Shown: one piece after another, positions 17,400 through 25,830 of the stretch | How the letters are laid out: each line of letters opens with the position of its first letter | Position numbering within the stretch: position 1 is the first letter of the stretch | Assembly: GCF_040730185.1 (NCBI RefSeq) | Contig: NZ_CP160402.1 | Location: forward strand, 6,076,001-6,140,000 | DNA length: 64,000 nt | Reading direction: 5' to 3' | DNA from: Streptomyces sp. Je 1-332 | GTDB taxonomy: Bacteria; Actinomycetota; Actinomycetes; Streptomycetales; Streptomycetaceae | The notes under the pieces: generated by a model | Database searches by the model: none | Told to the model about the DNA's origin: nothing | Seen by the model: only the letters and a program-made list of their open reading frames with translations | Made by a program: the position numbers and the translations under genes

Positions 17400-19178
17400 A
17401 TGAGTCACCAAGAGACCTTCACCCGGCGGGTGGTGGACAACGCCGCCGCCAACAGCGGGCGAGAGGCCCTCCTCTACCTGCACGGCGGCGCCGACGGCGG
17501 CCCGCTGACACCGGAGCGGCTGCAGTACGGGGAACTCGACCGCCGCGCCAAGGGCATCGCGTCCTGGATCCAGGAGCGCGGCTTCGCCAAGCGCCAGATC
17601 CTGCTCCTGGAGCCCCCCGGCACGCCGTTCGTCACGGCCTTCGTCGGCTGTCTCTACGCGGGCGCGACCGCCGTCCCCGCACCGCTGCCGACGGGCCACC
17701 GGCGGCACTTCAGCCGCCTGTCACGGATCGCCGCCGACGCGCGGGTCGCCGCGGTGCTCACCAGCGCCGAACACGCGCCCGAGGTCGAGGCCTGGCTCGC
17801 CGCCACCGGTTTCACCGACGTGGTGTGCCTGGCCACGGACACAGACCCGGTGGGCGATCCGGACGCCTGGCGGGAGCCCGCCGTGCGCCCCGACGACCTC
17901 GCCTTCCTGCAGTACACCTCCGGGTCCACCAGCGCGCCCAAGGGCGTCATGGTCTCGCACGCCAACCTCATGGCCAACGAGGCAGCCATCCAGCGCGCGC
18001 TCGGCTCGAACGCCAGTACACGCATGGGTAGTTGGCTGCCGATGTACCACGACATGGGTCTGATCGGACATCTGCTGCACCCGCTGTGGCTGGGCACCGG
18101 CTCCGTCCTGATGGCGCCCGAGACCTTCCTCCAACGGCCCGTCGGCTGGCTGGAGATGGTCTCCGACCATGGTGTGACCATGGGAGGCGGTCCCAACTTC
18201 GCGTACGACATGTGCGTACGCCGGGTCAAGGACGCGGACCTCGACCGGCTCGACCTGTCCCACTGGGAGCAGGCGTGCAACGGCGCGGAGCCCCTGCGCG
18301 CGGAGACGATCGAGGCCTTCACGACGCGGTTCGCCCGTGCCGGATTCCGGCCGGAGGCGTTCTTCCCCTGCTACGGCATGGCGGAGACGACCCTCCTCGT
18401 CTCGGGTACGCCGTTGGGCAGGGCCCCGGTCACCCGCGCCGTCGACACGGCGGCCCTGGAGCTCGGCAGCCTCGAAGCGGCGGGCCGCGGCCCGCAGCGG
18501 TGTCTGGTCAGCTCGGGACGGGTGAGCGCGGAGGACTTCGACGTACGCATCGTCGACCCGGTGACCCGCGGGCCGCTGCCGGACGGCGAGGTCGGAGAGA
18601 TCTGGCTGCGAGGGCCCAGCGTCGCCCGCGGCTACTGGGACAACTCCGACGCGACAGCCGAGGCGTTCCGTGCCGCTCTGCGCGGCGAGCACGAGGACGA
18701 GGGCGGCTGGCTGCGCACCGGCGACCTGGCGGCCCTGCACGAGGGCGAGTTGTACGTGACCGGCAGGCTCAAGGAGATGGTGCTGGTCAACGGGCGCAAC
18801 ATCTATCCGCACGACGTGGAGGCCACCGTGCGCACGGTCGCCCCCGTCCTGGGCACGGGCGCCGCGTTCGCCGTCGCGTCGGCCCGCGACGGACGCGACC
18901 GCCTCGTCCTTGTGCAGGAGGTCAGGGATCGCGGGGCCGTCGTCGATCACCAAGAGCTGCTCGCTCGCGTACGCCGCGTGGTGAGCGACGAGTTCGGCGT
19001 GGCCGCCGGCACGGTCCTGCTCGTGGCGCCCGGGACGGTGGGCCGCACCACGAGCGGCAAGATTCAGCGGACGCTGATGCGCACGCGGTTCCTCGCGGGC
19101 GCGCTGGACCCCGTACACGCGGTGGTGGAGGCGGAGTTCGCCGAGCTGGCCGGGGGAGCGCGTACCGCGGGGGCCTGA
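17400..19178 (+). CDS. Fatty acyl-AMP ligase 1 (FAAL1)
   Basis: 592 aa. Adenylate-forming enzyme with AMP-binding motif YTSGSTSAPKGVM (about residue 172), MYHDMGLIGHLLHPLW and GGGPNFAYDMCVRR, which are typical of FAALs (ligases that pass fatty acyl-AMP to an ACP, not CoA). The C-terminal domain has GRLKEMVLVNGRNIYPHDVE and TTSGKIQRTLMR with the catalytic Lys. ATG 17400 is behind GGGAGG. The protein is clearly paralogous to FAAL2 at 51582. Likely partner carrier proteins are at 25384 and 25831. Its substrate chain length cannot be read from the sequence. Confidence 0.9.
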   Translation: MSHQETFTRRVVDNAAANSGREALLYLHGGADGGPLTPERLQYGELDRRAKGIASWIQERGFAKRQILLLEPPGTPFVTAFVGCLYAGATAVPAPLPTGHRRHFSRLSRIAADARVAAVLTSAEHAPEVEAWLAATGFTDVVCLATDTDPVGDPDAWREPAVRPDDLAFLQYTSGSTSAPKGVMVSHANLMANEAAIQRALGSNASTRMGSWLPMYHDMGLIGHLLHPLWLGTGSVLMAPETFLQRPVGWLEMVSDHGVTMGGGPNFAYDMCVRRVKDADLDRLDLSHWEQACNGAEPLRAETIEAFTTRFARAGFRPEAFFPCYGMAETTLLVSGTPLGRAPVTRAVDTAALELGSLEAAGRGPQRCLVSSGRVSAEDFDVRIVDPVTRGPLPDGEVGEIWLRGPSVARGYWDNSDATAEAFRAALRGEHEDEGGWLRTGDLAALHEGELYVTGRLKEMVLVNGRNIYPHDVEATVRTVAPVLGTGAAFAVASARDGRDRLVLVQEVRDRGAVVDHQELLARVRRVVSDEFGVAAGTVLLVAPGTVGRTTSGKIQRTLMRTRFLAGALDPVHAVVEAEFAELAGGARTAGA

Positions 19179-19189
19179 GACCTGACGGC

Positions 19190-19224
19190 GAAGGGTGGCA
19201 CCCCACAAGGGGGTGCCACCCTTC
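19190..19224. terminator. Bidirectional terminator (15-bp perfect stem) between FAAL1 and the DUF2568 gene
   Basis: Arms 19190-19204 and 19210-19224, five-base loop ACAAG. It lies between convergent units, so it can serve both the plus-strand thioesterase-FAAL1 unit and the minus-strand exporter unit. Confidence 0.8.
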
Positions 19225-19257
19225 AACTCTGCCTACTGTTGGGCCGCTTGTCGCGGA

Positions 19258-19641
19258 CTACTTCGTCAGGAGCCACCAGACCCGGTCGTAGGCGAGGATG
19301 TGGTAGACGACGAGGGTGATGAGGAACCAGCGGGCGACCCGGCGGATCTCCAGCTGGTAGAGGGCCGCGACCGCCCCGAAGAACACGGCGAGTTCGAGGA
19401 GCAGCCGCAGGGGGCCGGGTGTCTCGTAGCCGGTCTCGCCGGAGCGTGACTCGTCGCCCGAGACGGCGAAGGTGTCCCAGGCCCAGCCGACGAAGAAGGG
19501 CAACGCGACGACGGTGAGCCAGCGCCAGGGGGACGGCGTCCTGCGCCACGCCCACAGGCCGAAGCACACGAGGGCGAACACCTCGAACAGGAAGCGGAAC
19601 AGGAGCATGGCCGGGTTGTAGGCCAGAGCGATGGTGGTCAA
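19258..19641 (-). CDS. YrdB-family (DUF2568) membrane protein
   Basis: 127 aa from TTG 19641, which overlaps the stop of the upstream small ORF (ATTGA) and has GAGGAG five bases before it. Three or four hydrophobic helices: LLFRFLFEVFALVCFGLW, LTVVALPFFVGWAWDTF, LRLLLELAVFFGAVAALY and WFLITLVVYHILAYDRVWWLL. Family function is unknown. It is the last gene of the exporter / small ORF / DUF2568 unit. Its C-terminal half is similar to the 72-aa protein at 49204-49422 in the same cluster. Confidence 0.8.
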   Translation of the reverse strand: MTTIALAYNPAMLLFRFLFEVFALVCFGLWAWRRTPSPWRWLTVVALPFFVGWAWDTFAVSGDESRSGETGYETPGPLRLLLELAVFFGAVAALYQLEIRRVARWFLITLVVYHILAYDRVWWLLTK

Positions 19642-19739
19642 TTCGACTCCTCGGCAGTTTTCTTGAGTGCCCACAGCCAGTCGTGGAGCACCTGCATCCC
19701 GTTGAGCTCCCACCGGAATTCACGTTCGGTCACGGTCAT
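19638..19739 (-). CDS. 33-aa small protein between exporter and DUF2568 gene
   Basis: Open frame of 33 codons (ATG 19739, stop ending 19638). It encodes an amphipathic peptide with central residues ELNGMQVLHDWLWALKK, rich in Trp, Leu and charged residues. A strong GGAGGT lies eight bases before the ATG, formed by the last codons of the exporter gene, and the stop overlaps the TTG start of the DUF2568 gene. This tight coupling on both sides supports a real gene. No family recognised; a single amphipathic helix is likely, perhaps a regulatory or membrane-associated partner of its neighbours. It is too short to judge by codon statistics. Confidence 0.55.
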   Translation of the reverse strand: MTVTEREFRWELNGMQVLHDWLWALKKTAEESN

Positions 19740-19741
19740 GG

Positions 19742-21280
19742 TCAGGCACCTCCGCGGGCCGGGGCGGCCCGGTCGTCGGGACGGTCGTCGGACCGGTCCT
19801 CGGGCGGCTCGGCGGCCCGGATGCCGCCCGTGCCGTCCCCGTGCGGGCCGGGCAGCAGAAACGCCGCGAGCACCGCACCCACCGCGACCACGCAGGCCGC
19901 GACGCGGAACGCGGAACCGGACGCCCCGTCGAGCGCGCCGCGCACCGCGGGATCGTGCGCCGACGCGTGCCCGGCGCCGCCGAGGCCGCGGGCCAGGACG
20001 GTGCCGACGACGGCGACACCGAGCGCGTTGCCCAGTTCCTGGAGCGTGTCGTTGAGGGCGGCGGCGTTGCCCGAGCGGCGCGCGGGCACCAGGCCCATCA
20101 CGGTGTCGGTCACCGGGGCCAGGGCCAGACCGACGCCTGTCCCGGCCAGGACGAGGCCGGTGAGCACGGAGAGGTAGCCGCCGGGCAGCTCGGCCAGGGC
20201 GAGCACTCCCGCCGAGCACACCAGGAGCCCGGCGCTCACGGCACCGCGCGCTCCGGCCCGCCGGGCGAGCCCGGGGGACAGGGCCGACCCCGCGCCGACG
20301 GCCAGGGCCAGGGGCGCCACCGCGAGGCCTGCCTTCAACGGGCCGTATCCCATGGCGAACTGGAGCCGCTGCGTCAGTACGAAGAGGGTTCCGGCGAGGC
20401 CCATGAAGAGCAGCATGTTCCCCGCGCCGGCCCCGAGGAACGCGGGCTTGCGCAGCAGCGCGAAGTCCACCACCGGGCTCGGATGACGCCGCTCCCACCG
20501 CACGAACACCGCCGCGGCGCCCGCCGCGCAGGCCAGGGCCGCCAGGACCGGCGCCGATGTCCAGCCGTCGCCCGCCGCGTGGATCGCCCCGTACACGAGT
20601 GAGGCCATCGCGGTGGCGCCGAGCAGCGCGCCCACCGGGTCGGACCGGCGCGGTGTGGGATCGGACGATTCGGGCAGCAACAGCGCGCCGGCGACCAGCA
20701 CCACCACGACCGGCAGCAGGTTCACCAGGAAGACCGACCCCCACCAGTAGTGGCTGACCAGCGCGCCACCGACGATCGGGCCCGCGGCCACCCCCAGGGC
20801 GGACGTGCTTCCCCACACGCCGATGGCCCAGGCCCGCTCCTCCTTGGGGAACACGTCCACCAGGATCGACAGCGTGCCGGGCATCACGAACGCGGCGGCC
20901 AGGCCCATCACGGCCCGCGCGGCGATGAGTTGGCCGGCGCCGGACGCGGTGATCGCCACCAAGGAGGCGGCACCGAAGAGGGCCGCCCCGAGCAGCGTCG
21001 CCCGCTTGCGGCCGTAGCGGTCGGAGAGCGTGCCCGCGGTGAGCAGGCTCGCGGCGAAGACGAGGGCGTAGCCGTCGACGATCCACTGCGTTCCGCGGAC
21101 TCCGGTGCCGAGGTCCCGCATCAGCTGGGGGAGCGCGACGTTCAGGAGCCCGTTGTTGAGGATGATCACGAAGAGTGCGAGGGAGAGGACGGCCAGGATC
21201 CACCAGCGCCGTGGGTCGGGCCCGGTGTCGGCCCGGGGTGTCGGCGCCCATGGTGCGCCCTGTGGTGCGGTCTCCTGCAT
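19742..21280 (-). CDS. MFS drug/metabolite exporter, DHA2 (14-helix) family
   Basis: 512 aa. The first helix (WWILAVLSLALFVIILNNGLLNVALPQL), motif A GTLSDRYGRKRATLLGAALF after helix 2, and the motif C-like GVAAGPIVGGALV identify the DHA2 family of proton-coupled antiporters. About 14 hydrophobic segments can be counted. ATG 21280 follows GGAGGG. It probably exports the cluster product or gives self-resistance. It is the first gene of a three-gene minus-strand unit driven by SARP box 2, divergent from the KASIII-like operon. A second exporter (MMPL, 36985) is in the same cluster. Confidence 0.88.
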   Translation of the reverse strand: MQETAPQGAPWAPTPRADTGPDPRRWWILAVLSLALFVIILNNGLLNVALPQLMRDLGTGVRGTQWIVDGYALVFAASLLTAGTLSDRYGRKRATLLGAALFGAASLVAITASGAGQLIAARAVMGLAAAFVMPGTLSILVDVFPKEERAWAIGVWGSTSALGVAAGPIVGGALVSHYWWGSVFLVNLLPVVVVLVAGALLLPESSDPTPRRSDPVGALLGATAMASLVYGAIHAAGDGWTSAPVLAALACAAGAAAVFVRWERRHPSPVVDFALLRKPAFLGAGAGNMLLFMGLAGTLFVLTQRLQFAMGYGPLKAGLAVAPLALAVGAGSALSPGLARRAGARGAVSAGLLVCSAGVLALAELPGGYLSVLTGLVLAGTGVGLALAPVTDTVMGLVPARRSGNAAALNDTLQELGNALGVAVVGTVLARGLGGAGHASAHDPAVRGALDGASGSAFRVAACVVAVGAVLAAFLLPGPHGDGTGGIRAAEPPEDRSDDRPDDRAAPARGGA

Positions 21281-21339
21281 CGGGATCCCTCCGTCGCCGT
21301 CGGGCGCGGGCGCGCATCGGGCGCGCCGGCGCCGAGGCC

Positions 21340-21371
21340 AGGGTCCGGCCCGCCGCTGTAGCCCCGCTTGT
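21340..21371 (-). promoter_or_regulatory. SARP box 2: promoter of exporter unit
   Basis: Minus-strand heptamers ACAAGCG and TACAGCG (11-bp period), 8-bp spacer, GACCCT as -10. It is 23 bp from box 3 of the divergent operon. Confidence 0.6.
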
Positions 21372-21393
21372 GCGTGCGGAGCGGGGCCCTTCC

Positions 21394-21425
21394 TTTAGCC
21401 GGGCCAAAGCCGCCGCGCCGACTAT
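21394..21425 (+). promoter_or_regulatory. SARP box 3: promoter of KASIII-like/ligase/decarboxylase/ACP operon
   Basis: Heptamers TTTAGCC and CAAAGCC separated by 4 bp, then 8 bp and GACTAT (-10). The start codon is 66 bp further on. It is one of the best matches to the consensus. Confidence 0.7.
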
Positions 21426-21490
21426 CACCGAGGCGCGTCCCAGGTGCGGTTGTCGTGCCGGCGGATGGTGTCACCGACGATGGGAGGAAC

Positions 21491-22579
21491 ATGCGCTGGA
21501 AAGGCGTTCATGTGGCGGGCACGGGAGTCTGGCTGCCGGAGCCGGTTCCCGCACAGTCCGCCGTGCGGAGCGGTCGGTACGACCCCGAGCAGTGCGCGTC
21601 CGACGACCTGCTCTCGGTCGTCGTGGCGGACGACGGGGTCAACCCGCCCGACATGGCGGTGCAGGCGGCCACCACGGCGCTCAAGCGCTCGGGTCTCGAC
21701 GCACAGGACGTGGAGCTCCTGGTGCACACCAGCATCTGGTTCCAGGGCGTGGAGATGTGGCCCGCCGCTTCGTACGTCGCCGGCCAGGCCCTCGGACGGC
21801 ACGTTCCCGCGTTCGGTCTCCAGCAGGAGTGCAACGCGGGCCTGGGCGCCCTGGAGGTGGCCGCACGACACGTGCAGTCGGGACCGCCGACCGCCGCGGC
21901 GATGGTCACGACGGCGGACCGCTTCGGTGAGCCGCTGATCAAGAGGTGGAGCAGCGAGCCAGGGTTCGTCTACGGAGACGGGGCGAGTGCGCTGCTGCTC
22001 TCGCGCAGGGCCGGCTTCGCCACACTCCTCGCCACCGCGTCCGGCGCGGACAACTCCCTGGAGGCGGTGGTCAGGGGGCCCGGTTTCCGGCCGCTGCCGA
22101 GCGGGGAACCACTCGATCTGGCGGGCCGCGTCGAGCACTTCATCGCGACGACGAACGGCGGGTTCCGGGTCGCCACGGAGCGGGTGACGCGCGTCGTGCG
22201 GGAGGTCGTCGCCACCGTGCTCGCCGAAGCCGGCACGGACCTGGACGGCATCGCGCGGGTCGTGGTGCCGGCCGGCGGTCGCAGCCGGATGGACTGGCAG
22301 ATGCAGGTGCTCGGTATACCGCTCGCCAAGTCGAGCTGGGACTTCGCCCGCACAGTGGGTCACTTGGGGGCGGGCGACCAGTTCGCCGGGCTCGACCATC
22401 TGGTCGCCGAGGGCCATGTGACGGCCGGGGACAAGGTCCTGATCGTCGGCAGCGGCTCCGGATTCAGCTGCACCTGCGCCGTTTTGGAGATCACCGAACA
22501 GCCCGCATGGGCCGCCAGGCCCGCGACCGGGTCCCGTACCGCTTCCGCTTCCGCTGCCGGCTCCGGGGAGGCGTCATGA
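21491..22579 (+). CDS. KASIII-like acyltransferase / ketosynthase III
   Basis: 362 aa from ATG 21491 (GGGAGGA upstream). Thiolase-fold KASIII protein. The active-site Cys is Cys114 in QQECNAGLGA. The C-terminal GHLGAGDQ replaces the usual GNTSAAS Asn motif, as in the acyl-transferring KASIII branch (CerJ/DpsC-like). The canonical HQANxR His is not seen at the expected place (VVVPAGGRSRMDW). It probably moves an acyl group between carrier and acceptor rather than condensing with malonate. The C-terminal 25 residues are a Ser/Ala tail. It overlaps the next ligase gene by 4 nt, so it likely handles the acyl-ACP formed by that triad. Confidence 0.75.
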   Translation: MRWKGVHVAGTGVWLPEPVPAQSAVRSGRYDPEQCASDDLLSVVVADDGVNPPDMAVQAATTALKRSGLDAQDVELLVHTSIWFQGVEMWPAASYVAGQALGRHVPAFGLQQECNAGLGALEVAARHVQSGPPTAAAMVTTADRFGEPLIKRWSSEPGFVYGDGASALLLSRRAGFATLLATASGADNSLEAVVRGPGFRPLPSGEPLDLAGRVEHFIATTNGGFRVATERVTRVVREVVATVLAEAGTDLDGIARVVVPAGGRSRMDWQMQVLGIPLAKSSWDFARTVGHLGAGDQFAGLDHLVAEGHVTAGDKVLIVGSGSGFSCTCAVLEITEQPAWAARPATGSRTASASAAGSGEAS

Positions 22580-24102
22580 AGGACACGTTCGTGAGCACCC
22601 GGGTGGAGAACGCGGCGGAGGTCTTCCTCGGCCGCGCCGCGGCCGCCACACCCCGCGCCCCCGCCGTCCGTGACCGCACGGGCGTGTGGACCTACGCCGA
22701 ACTCGACGCCGCCGCCCGCGGGTTCGCGCAGCGCCTCGCCGAGCTGGGCATCCGCCCCGGCGACCGGGTGCTCGCCCGCACCGGCAGCACACGCGCGTTC
22801 CTCGCGATGCTGTACGGGACGTGGCGCCACGGCGCCGTGTTCGTGCCCATCAGCCCCGCGATGCGCAGCTTCCACCTCACCGCGGTCCTCGCGGACTCCG
22901 AGCCCGCGCTCATCGTGACGACCGCCGCCGAACGCGAGGGCGCGGAAGGCCGGCCGTGGCCGGCGGGCGCCCGTGTCGTGGTGGCCGACGAGGTCGACCT
23001 CGCGCCGTCCGGGCCCCTGGACACGCGTCCCGCACCGCCCGTCCCCGCCGACCGGCTCGCCCTGCTGATCTACACGTCGGGGTCCACCGCCGCGCCCAAG
23101 GCCGTGGCCTGCCCGCACGCCCCGGTCGCCTTCGCGGCCCGCGCGATCGCGGCCCGCCTCGGCTACGAGAGCGGCGACGTGGTCCTCACCGCCGTGCCGC
23201 TCTCCTTCGACTACGGCCTCTACCAGGCGCTGCTCTCCGCGCTCGCGGGCGCCGAGCTGCTGCTCTCCGACGCCGACGAGCACGCGAGGCTCCTGGGGTA
23301 CGCCCGCGAGCACGGCGCCACCATCGTGCCGCTCGTCCCCTCGCTCGGCGAGATCCTCGTCAAGCTCACCGCGCGCGACCAACGCCCGACGAAGATCAGG
23401 ATGTTCACCAATACCGGTGCCGCCCTGAACGCACCGCTCATCGCCACCCTGCGCGAACGCTTCCCGGGCGCCCGGATCGTCCCGATGTTCGGCACCACGG
23501 AGTGCAAGCGCATCACCATCCTCGAACCGGACGGCGACGTGGCCAAACCCGGCTCGGTCGGGCCCGCCCTGCCGGGCACCGAAGTCCTCGTGCTCGACGA
23601 CGACGGCACGCCGCTCCCGCCGCACGAGACCGGCGAGATCGCCGCGCGCGGCCCGCATGTCATGGCCGGGTACTGGCGCGCTCCGGAACAGACCGCGCAG
23701 CGCTTCCGCGTGGCCGACGACGGCACGCTGACCCTGCACACCGGTGACTACGGCTGGCTCGACGCCGACGGGCATCTGTACTTCCAGGGGCGTCGGGACG
23801 ATCTGTTCAAGCGGCGCGGCCTGCGGATGAGCGCCATCGAGATCGAGGCGGCCGCGCTCGACGTGGACGGCGTGGACGCGGCGGCACTTCTCGTGCCCGA
23901 GGACGACCGCGACATGGTGCTGTTCGTCGTGGGCGAGCTGACGGTGGAGCAGGTCATCGAGCGGCTCACCCAGCGCCTAGAGCAGGCCAAGGTGCCGGAA
24001 CTCGTCCATGTGCTGCGGGAGTTGCCGCTGACCAACAACGGCAAGACCGATCGCAAGCAGCTCAAAGGCTATCTGCGGGAGGGTTCCCTTGACGGCCGAT
24101 GA
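22576..24102 (+). CDS. AMP-forming amino-acid/acyl ligase (carrier-loading)
   Basis: 508 aa adenylate-forming enzyme: YTSGSTAAPKAVACPH (AMP loop), LSFDYGLYQALL (substrate pocket, with an Asp where amino-acid A domains bind the amine), MFGTTECKRI, HTGDYGWLDADG, GRRDDLFKRRGLR, and NGKTDRKQL with the catalytic Lys. It overlaps the next gene (PLP decarboxylase) and precedes an ACP. The ligase-decarboxylase-ACP triad is known from VinN-VinO-VinL (vicenistatin beta-amino acid starter), and a similar trio occurs in exosortase-A loci with unknown role. I infer that it loads an amino or dicarboxylic acid on the ACP at 25384 for decarboxylation. Confidence 0.75.
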   Translation: MKDTFVSTRVENAAEVFLGRAAAATPRAPAVRDRTGVWTYAELDAAARGFAQRLAELGIRPGDRVLARTGSTRAFLAMLYGTWRHGAVFVPISPAMRSFHLTAVLADSEPALIVTTAAEREGAEGRPWPAGARVVVADEVDLAPSGPLDTRPAPPVPADRLALLIYTSGSTAAPKAVACPHAPVAFAARAIAARLGYESGDVVLTAVPLSFDYGLYQALLSALAGAELLLSDADEHARLLGYAREHGATIVPLVPSLGEILVKLTARDQRPTKIRMFTNTGAALNAPLIATLRERFPGARIVPMFGTTECKRITILEPDGDVAKPGSVGPALPGTEVLVLDDDGTPLPPHETGEIAARGPHVMAGYWRAPEQTAQRFRVADDGTLTLHTGDYGWLDADGHLYFQGRRDDLFKRRGLRMSAIEIEAAALDVDGVDAAALLVPEDDRDMVLFVVGELTVEQVIERLTQRLEQAKVPELVHVLRELPLTNNGKTDRKQLKGYLREGSLDGR

Positions 24103-25387
24103 TTCCCGTATGCCGGACGACTTCACCGAGCACCTGGTGGAGCGCTACGGCAGCCCGCTCTACGCATACGACCTGGACCGGGTGCGCCGCGCCCACCAGG
24201 ACCTGAGCTCGGCGCTGCCCGAGTACTCGCGGATCTACTACTCCCTCAAGGCGAATCCGCACCCCGCCCTCGTCGCCGAGCTGCGCGCCTGCGGCGCACG
24301 CGCCGAGGTGACCTCGCGCGGAGAGCTGGCATCGGCGCTCCAGGCGGGCTGCCCGGCGGGTGAACTCCTCTACTCCGGTCCGGGCAAGACGCCGGGTGAG
24401 CTGGCGGAGGCGGTGCGCCACGGCATACGGCACTTCTCCGTCGAGTCGTTCGGGGACCTCGCCAGGATCGGGGCGGCCGCCGACGAGCAGGGGGCGCGCG
24501 CCGAGTGTGTCCTGCGGATCAACGCGGCCGGCGCGCCCGGTGGCGCCGGACTGCGCATGACCGGCAGCGCCTCACAGTTCGGGTTCGACCTGGACGGTTT
24601 GTTCGCCGAGCCCGAGCGGCTCGACGTACCCGGCACGCGCGTGGTGGGGCTGCACTTCTTCCCGCTCACGAACGCCAGGGACGAGGAGGGGCTGCGCGCC
24701 GAGATCGTACAGAGCATACGGACGGCGGCCGAGCTGCGGGACAAGCTCGGCATCCCGCTCGAACTCGTCGACCTGGGAGGGGGGTTCGCCGCGCCGTACG
24801 CCGTGCCCGGCGAGCGCCCGACCTATCCGGGGCTGCGCGCCGCCGTGACGGAGGCGCTCGACGAGTCGCTGCCCGGCTGGCGCGACGGCGCACCGGTGAT
24901 CGCCTTCGAGTCCGGCCGCTATCTGGTCGGCGACAGCGGGCGTCTGATGTGCACCGTCACCGACGTCAAGGACAGCCGGGGCACCCGGTACGCCGTGCTC
25001 GACTCCGGGATCAACCACCTGGGCGGCCTCTCGGGCCTCGGACGGCTGCTGCCCATGAGCGCGCGGCCGCTGCGCACCGCGCCCGGCGATGAGCCTCGAC
25101 GGACCACGCTGGCAGGCCCGTTGTGCACTCCGGCGGACCTGCTCGGCCGCAATGTGGAACTGGCCGGGGTGCGCCCCGGCGCCGTACTGGAATTCCCGAA
25201 CGTCGGTGCGTACGGCCTCTCGGCCAGCCTGCTCGGATTCCTCGGCCACCCGGCACCCGTCGAGGTCGTGGTGCGCGGGGAGCGGGTGCTCTCGGCCTCA
25301 CGGCTGAGCCTGCGCCGTCAGGAGACCGACGGCGCGCCCGGTGCGGGGAACGCGAAGGACACCGACCAAGCGAAGGAGTCGACATGA
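24089..25387 (+). CDS. PLP-dependent group IV decarboxylase (VinO/BtrK/DapDC-like)
   Basis: 432 aa from TTG 24089 with GGAGGG upstream; overlaps the ligase by 14 nt. Alanine-racemase-fold decarboxylase. PLP Lys in YYSLKANPH (about residue 55), PLP phosphate loop LVDLGGGFAAPY, ESGRYLVGDSG, second-subunit Cys in LAGPLCTPAD, and GAYGLSASLLGF. Relatives act on diaminopimelate or ornithine, or on carrier-bound aminoacyl groups (BtrK, VinO). Because it is sandwiched between ligase and ACP, an ACP-bound substrate is most likely, giving a shorter amino-acyl-ACP. Lysine biosynthetic lysA is excluded by context. The last 25 residues are low complexity. Confidence 0.8.
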   Translation: MTADDSRMPDDFTEHLVERYGSPLYAYDLDRVRRAHQDLSSALPEYSRIYYSLKANPHPALVAELRACGARAEVTSRGELASALQAGCPAGELLYSGPGKTPGELAEAVRHGIRHFSVESFGDLARIGAAADEQGARAECVLRINAAGAPGGAGLRMTGSASQFGFDLDGLFAEPERLDVPGTRVVGLHFFPLTNARDEEGLRAEIVQSIRTAAELRDKLGIPLELVDLGGGFAAPYAVPGERPTYPGLRAAVTEALDESLPGWRDGAPVIAFESGRYLVGDSGRLMCTVTDVKDSRGTRYAVLDSGINHLGGLSGLGRLLPMSARPLRTAPGDEPRRTTLAGPLCTPADLLGRNVELAGVRPGAVLEFPNVGAYGLSASLLGFLGHPAPVEVVVRGERVLSASRLSLRRQETDGAPGAGNAKDTDQAKEST

Positions 25388-25650
25388 GCGTCCCGTGGGA
25401 TGCGACATACGAGGAACTTCTCGGCCAGGCGCTGCCGCGGATCGCGGAACAGGGCAGCCTCACGCCCGACGTCGGCCTCAAGGCCGTCGGTCTGGACTCT
25501 CTGGCCATGGTGGAGGTGCTGATCCAGCTCGAGGGCGCCTACGGGATCAGCATCCCCGACGACGATCTGGCGCCCGGCGTCTTCGACACCCCCGCCTCGC
25601 TGTGGGAGCTGGTCGTCGCCGTGCGCGAGCGGCAGACCGCGGTGGGGTGA
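25384..25650 (+). CDS. Acyl/aminoacyl carrier protein (ACP1)
   Basis: 88 aa with the phosphopantetheine Ser in VGLDSLAMVEVL. ATG 25384 overlaps the decarboxylase stop (ATGA). It is the last gene of the four-gene unit and is followed by a 16-bp terminator hairpin. It is expected to carry the product of the ligase/decarboxylase pair. Acidic C-terminal helix (DDDLAPGVF) as in free-standing ACPs. Confidence 0.9.
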   Translation: MSVPWDATYEELLGQALPRIAEQGSLTPDVGLKAVGLDSLAMVEVLIQLEGAYGISIPDDDLAPGVFDTPASLWELVVAVRERQTAVG

Positions 25651-25671
25651 GCGGCGGACCACCTGGCAGGG

Positions 25672-25717
25672 GTGAGGGGCCGGTGCGGGGCGAACGTGCC
25701 TCGCACCGGCCCCTCAC
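25672..25717 (+). terminator. Terminator after ACP1 (16-bp perfect stem)
   Basis: Arms 25672-25687 and 25702-25717 with a 14-nt loop. It separates the first biosynthetic operon from the next, which begins with SARP box 4. Confidence 0.8.
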
Positions 25718-25755
25718 GTCGTCCAATTGTCCGCATAAGACGGCATAACCCCGGC

Positions 25756-25787
25756 CCAAGCGAGCCTTCAGCGCCCCGGAGAACGAT
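25756..25787 (+). promoter_or_regulatory. SARP box 4: promoter of the long ACP2-to-FMN reductase operon
   Basis: Heptamers CCAAGCG and TTCAGCG (11-bp period), 8 bp, AACGAT as -10; 43 bp before GTG 25831. Confidence 0.65.
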
Positions 25788-25830
25788 CGGCGGCAACAGG
25801 CAACAGATTCTTCGGCTTTGGGGAGTACAC

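Noticed and set aside
24089..25387. Decarboxylase as lysA of lysine biosynthesis
   Set aside because: It is locked between an AMP ligase and an ACP by gene overlaps in a SARP-controlled operon, so a carrier-bound substrate is more likely.
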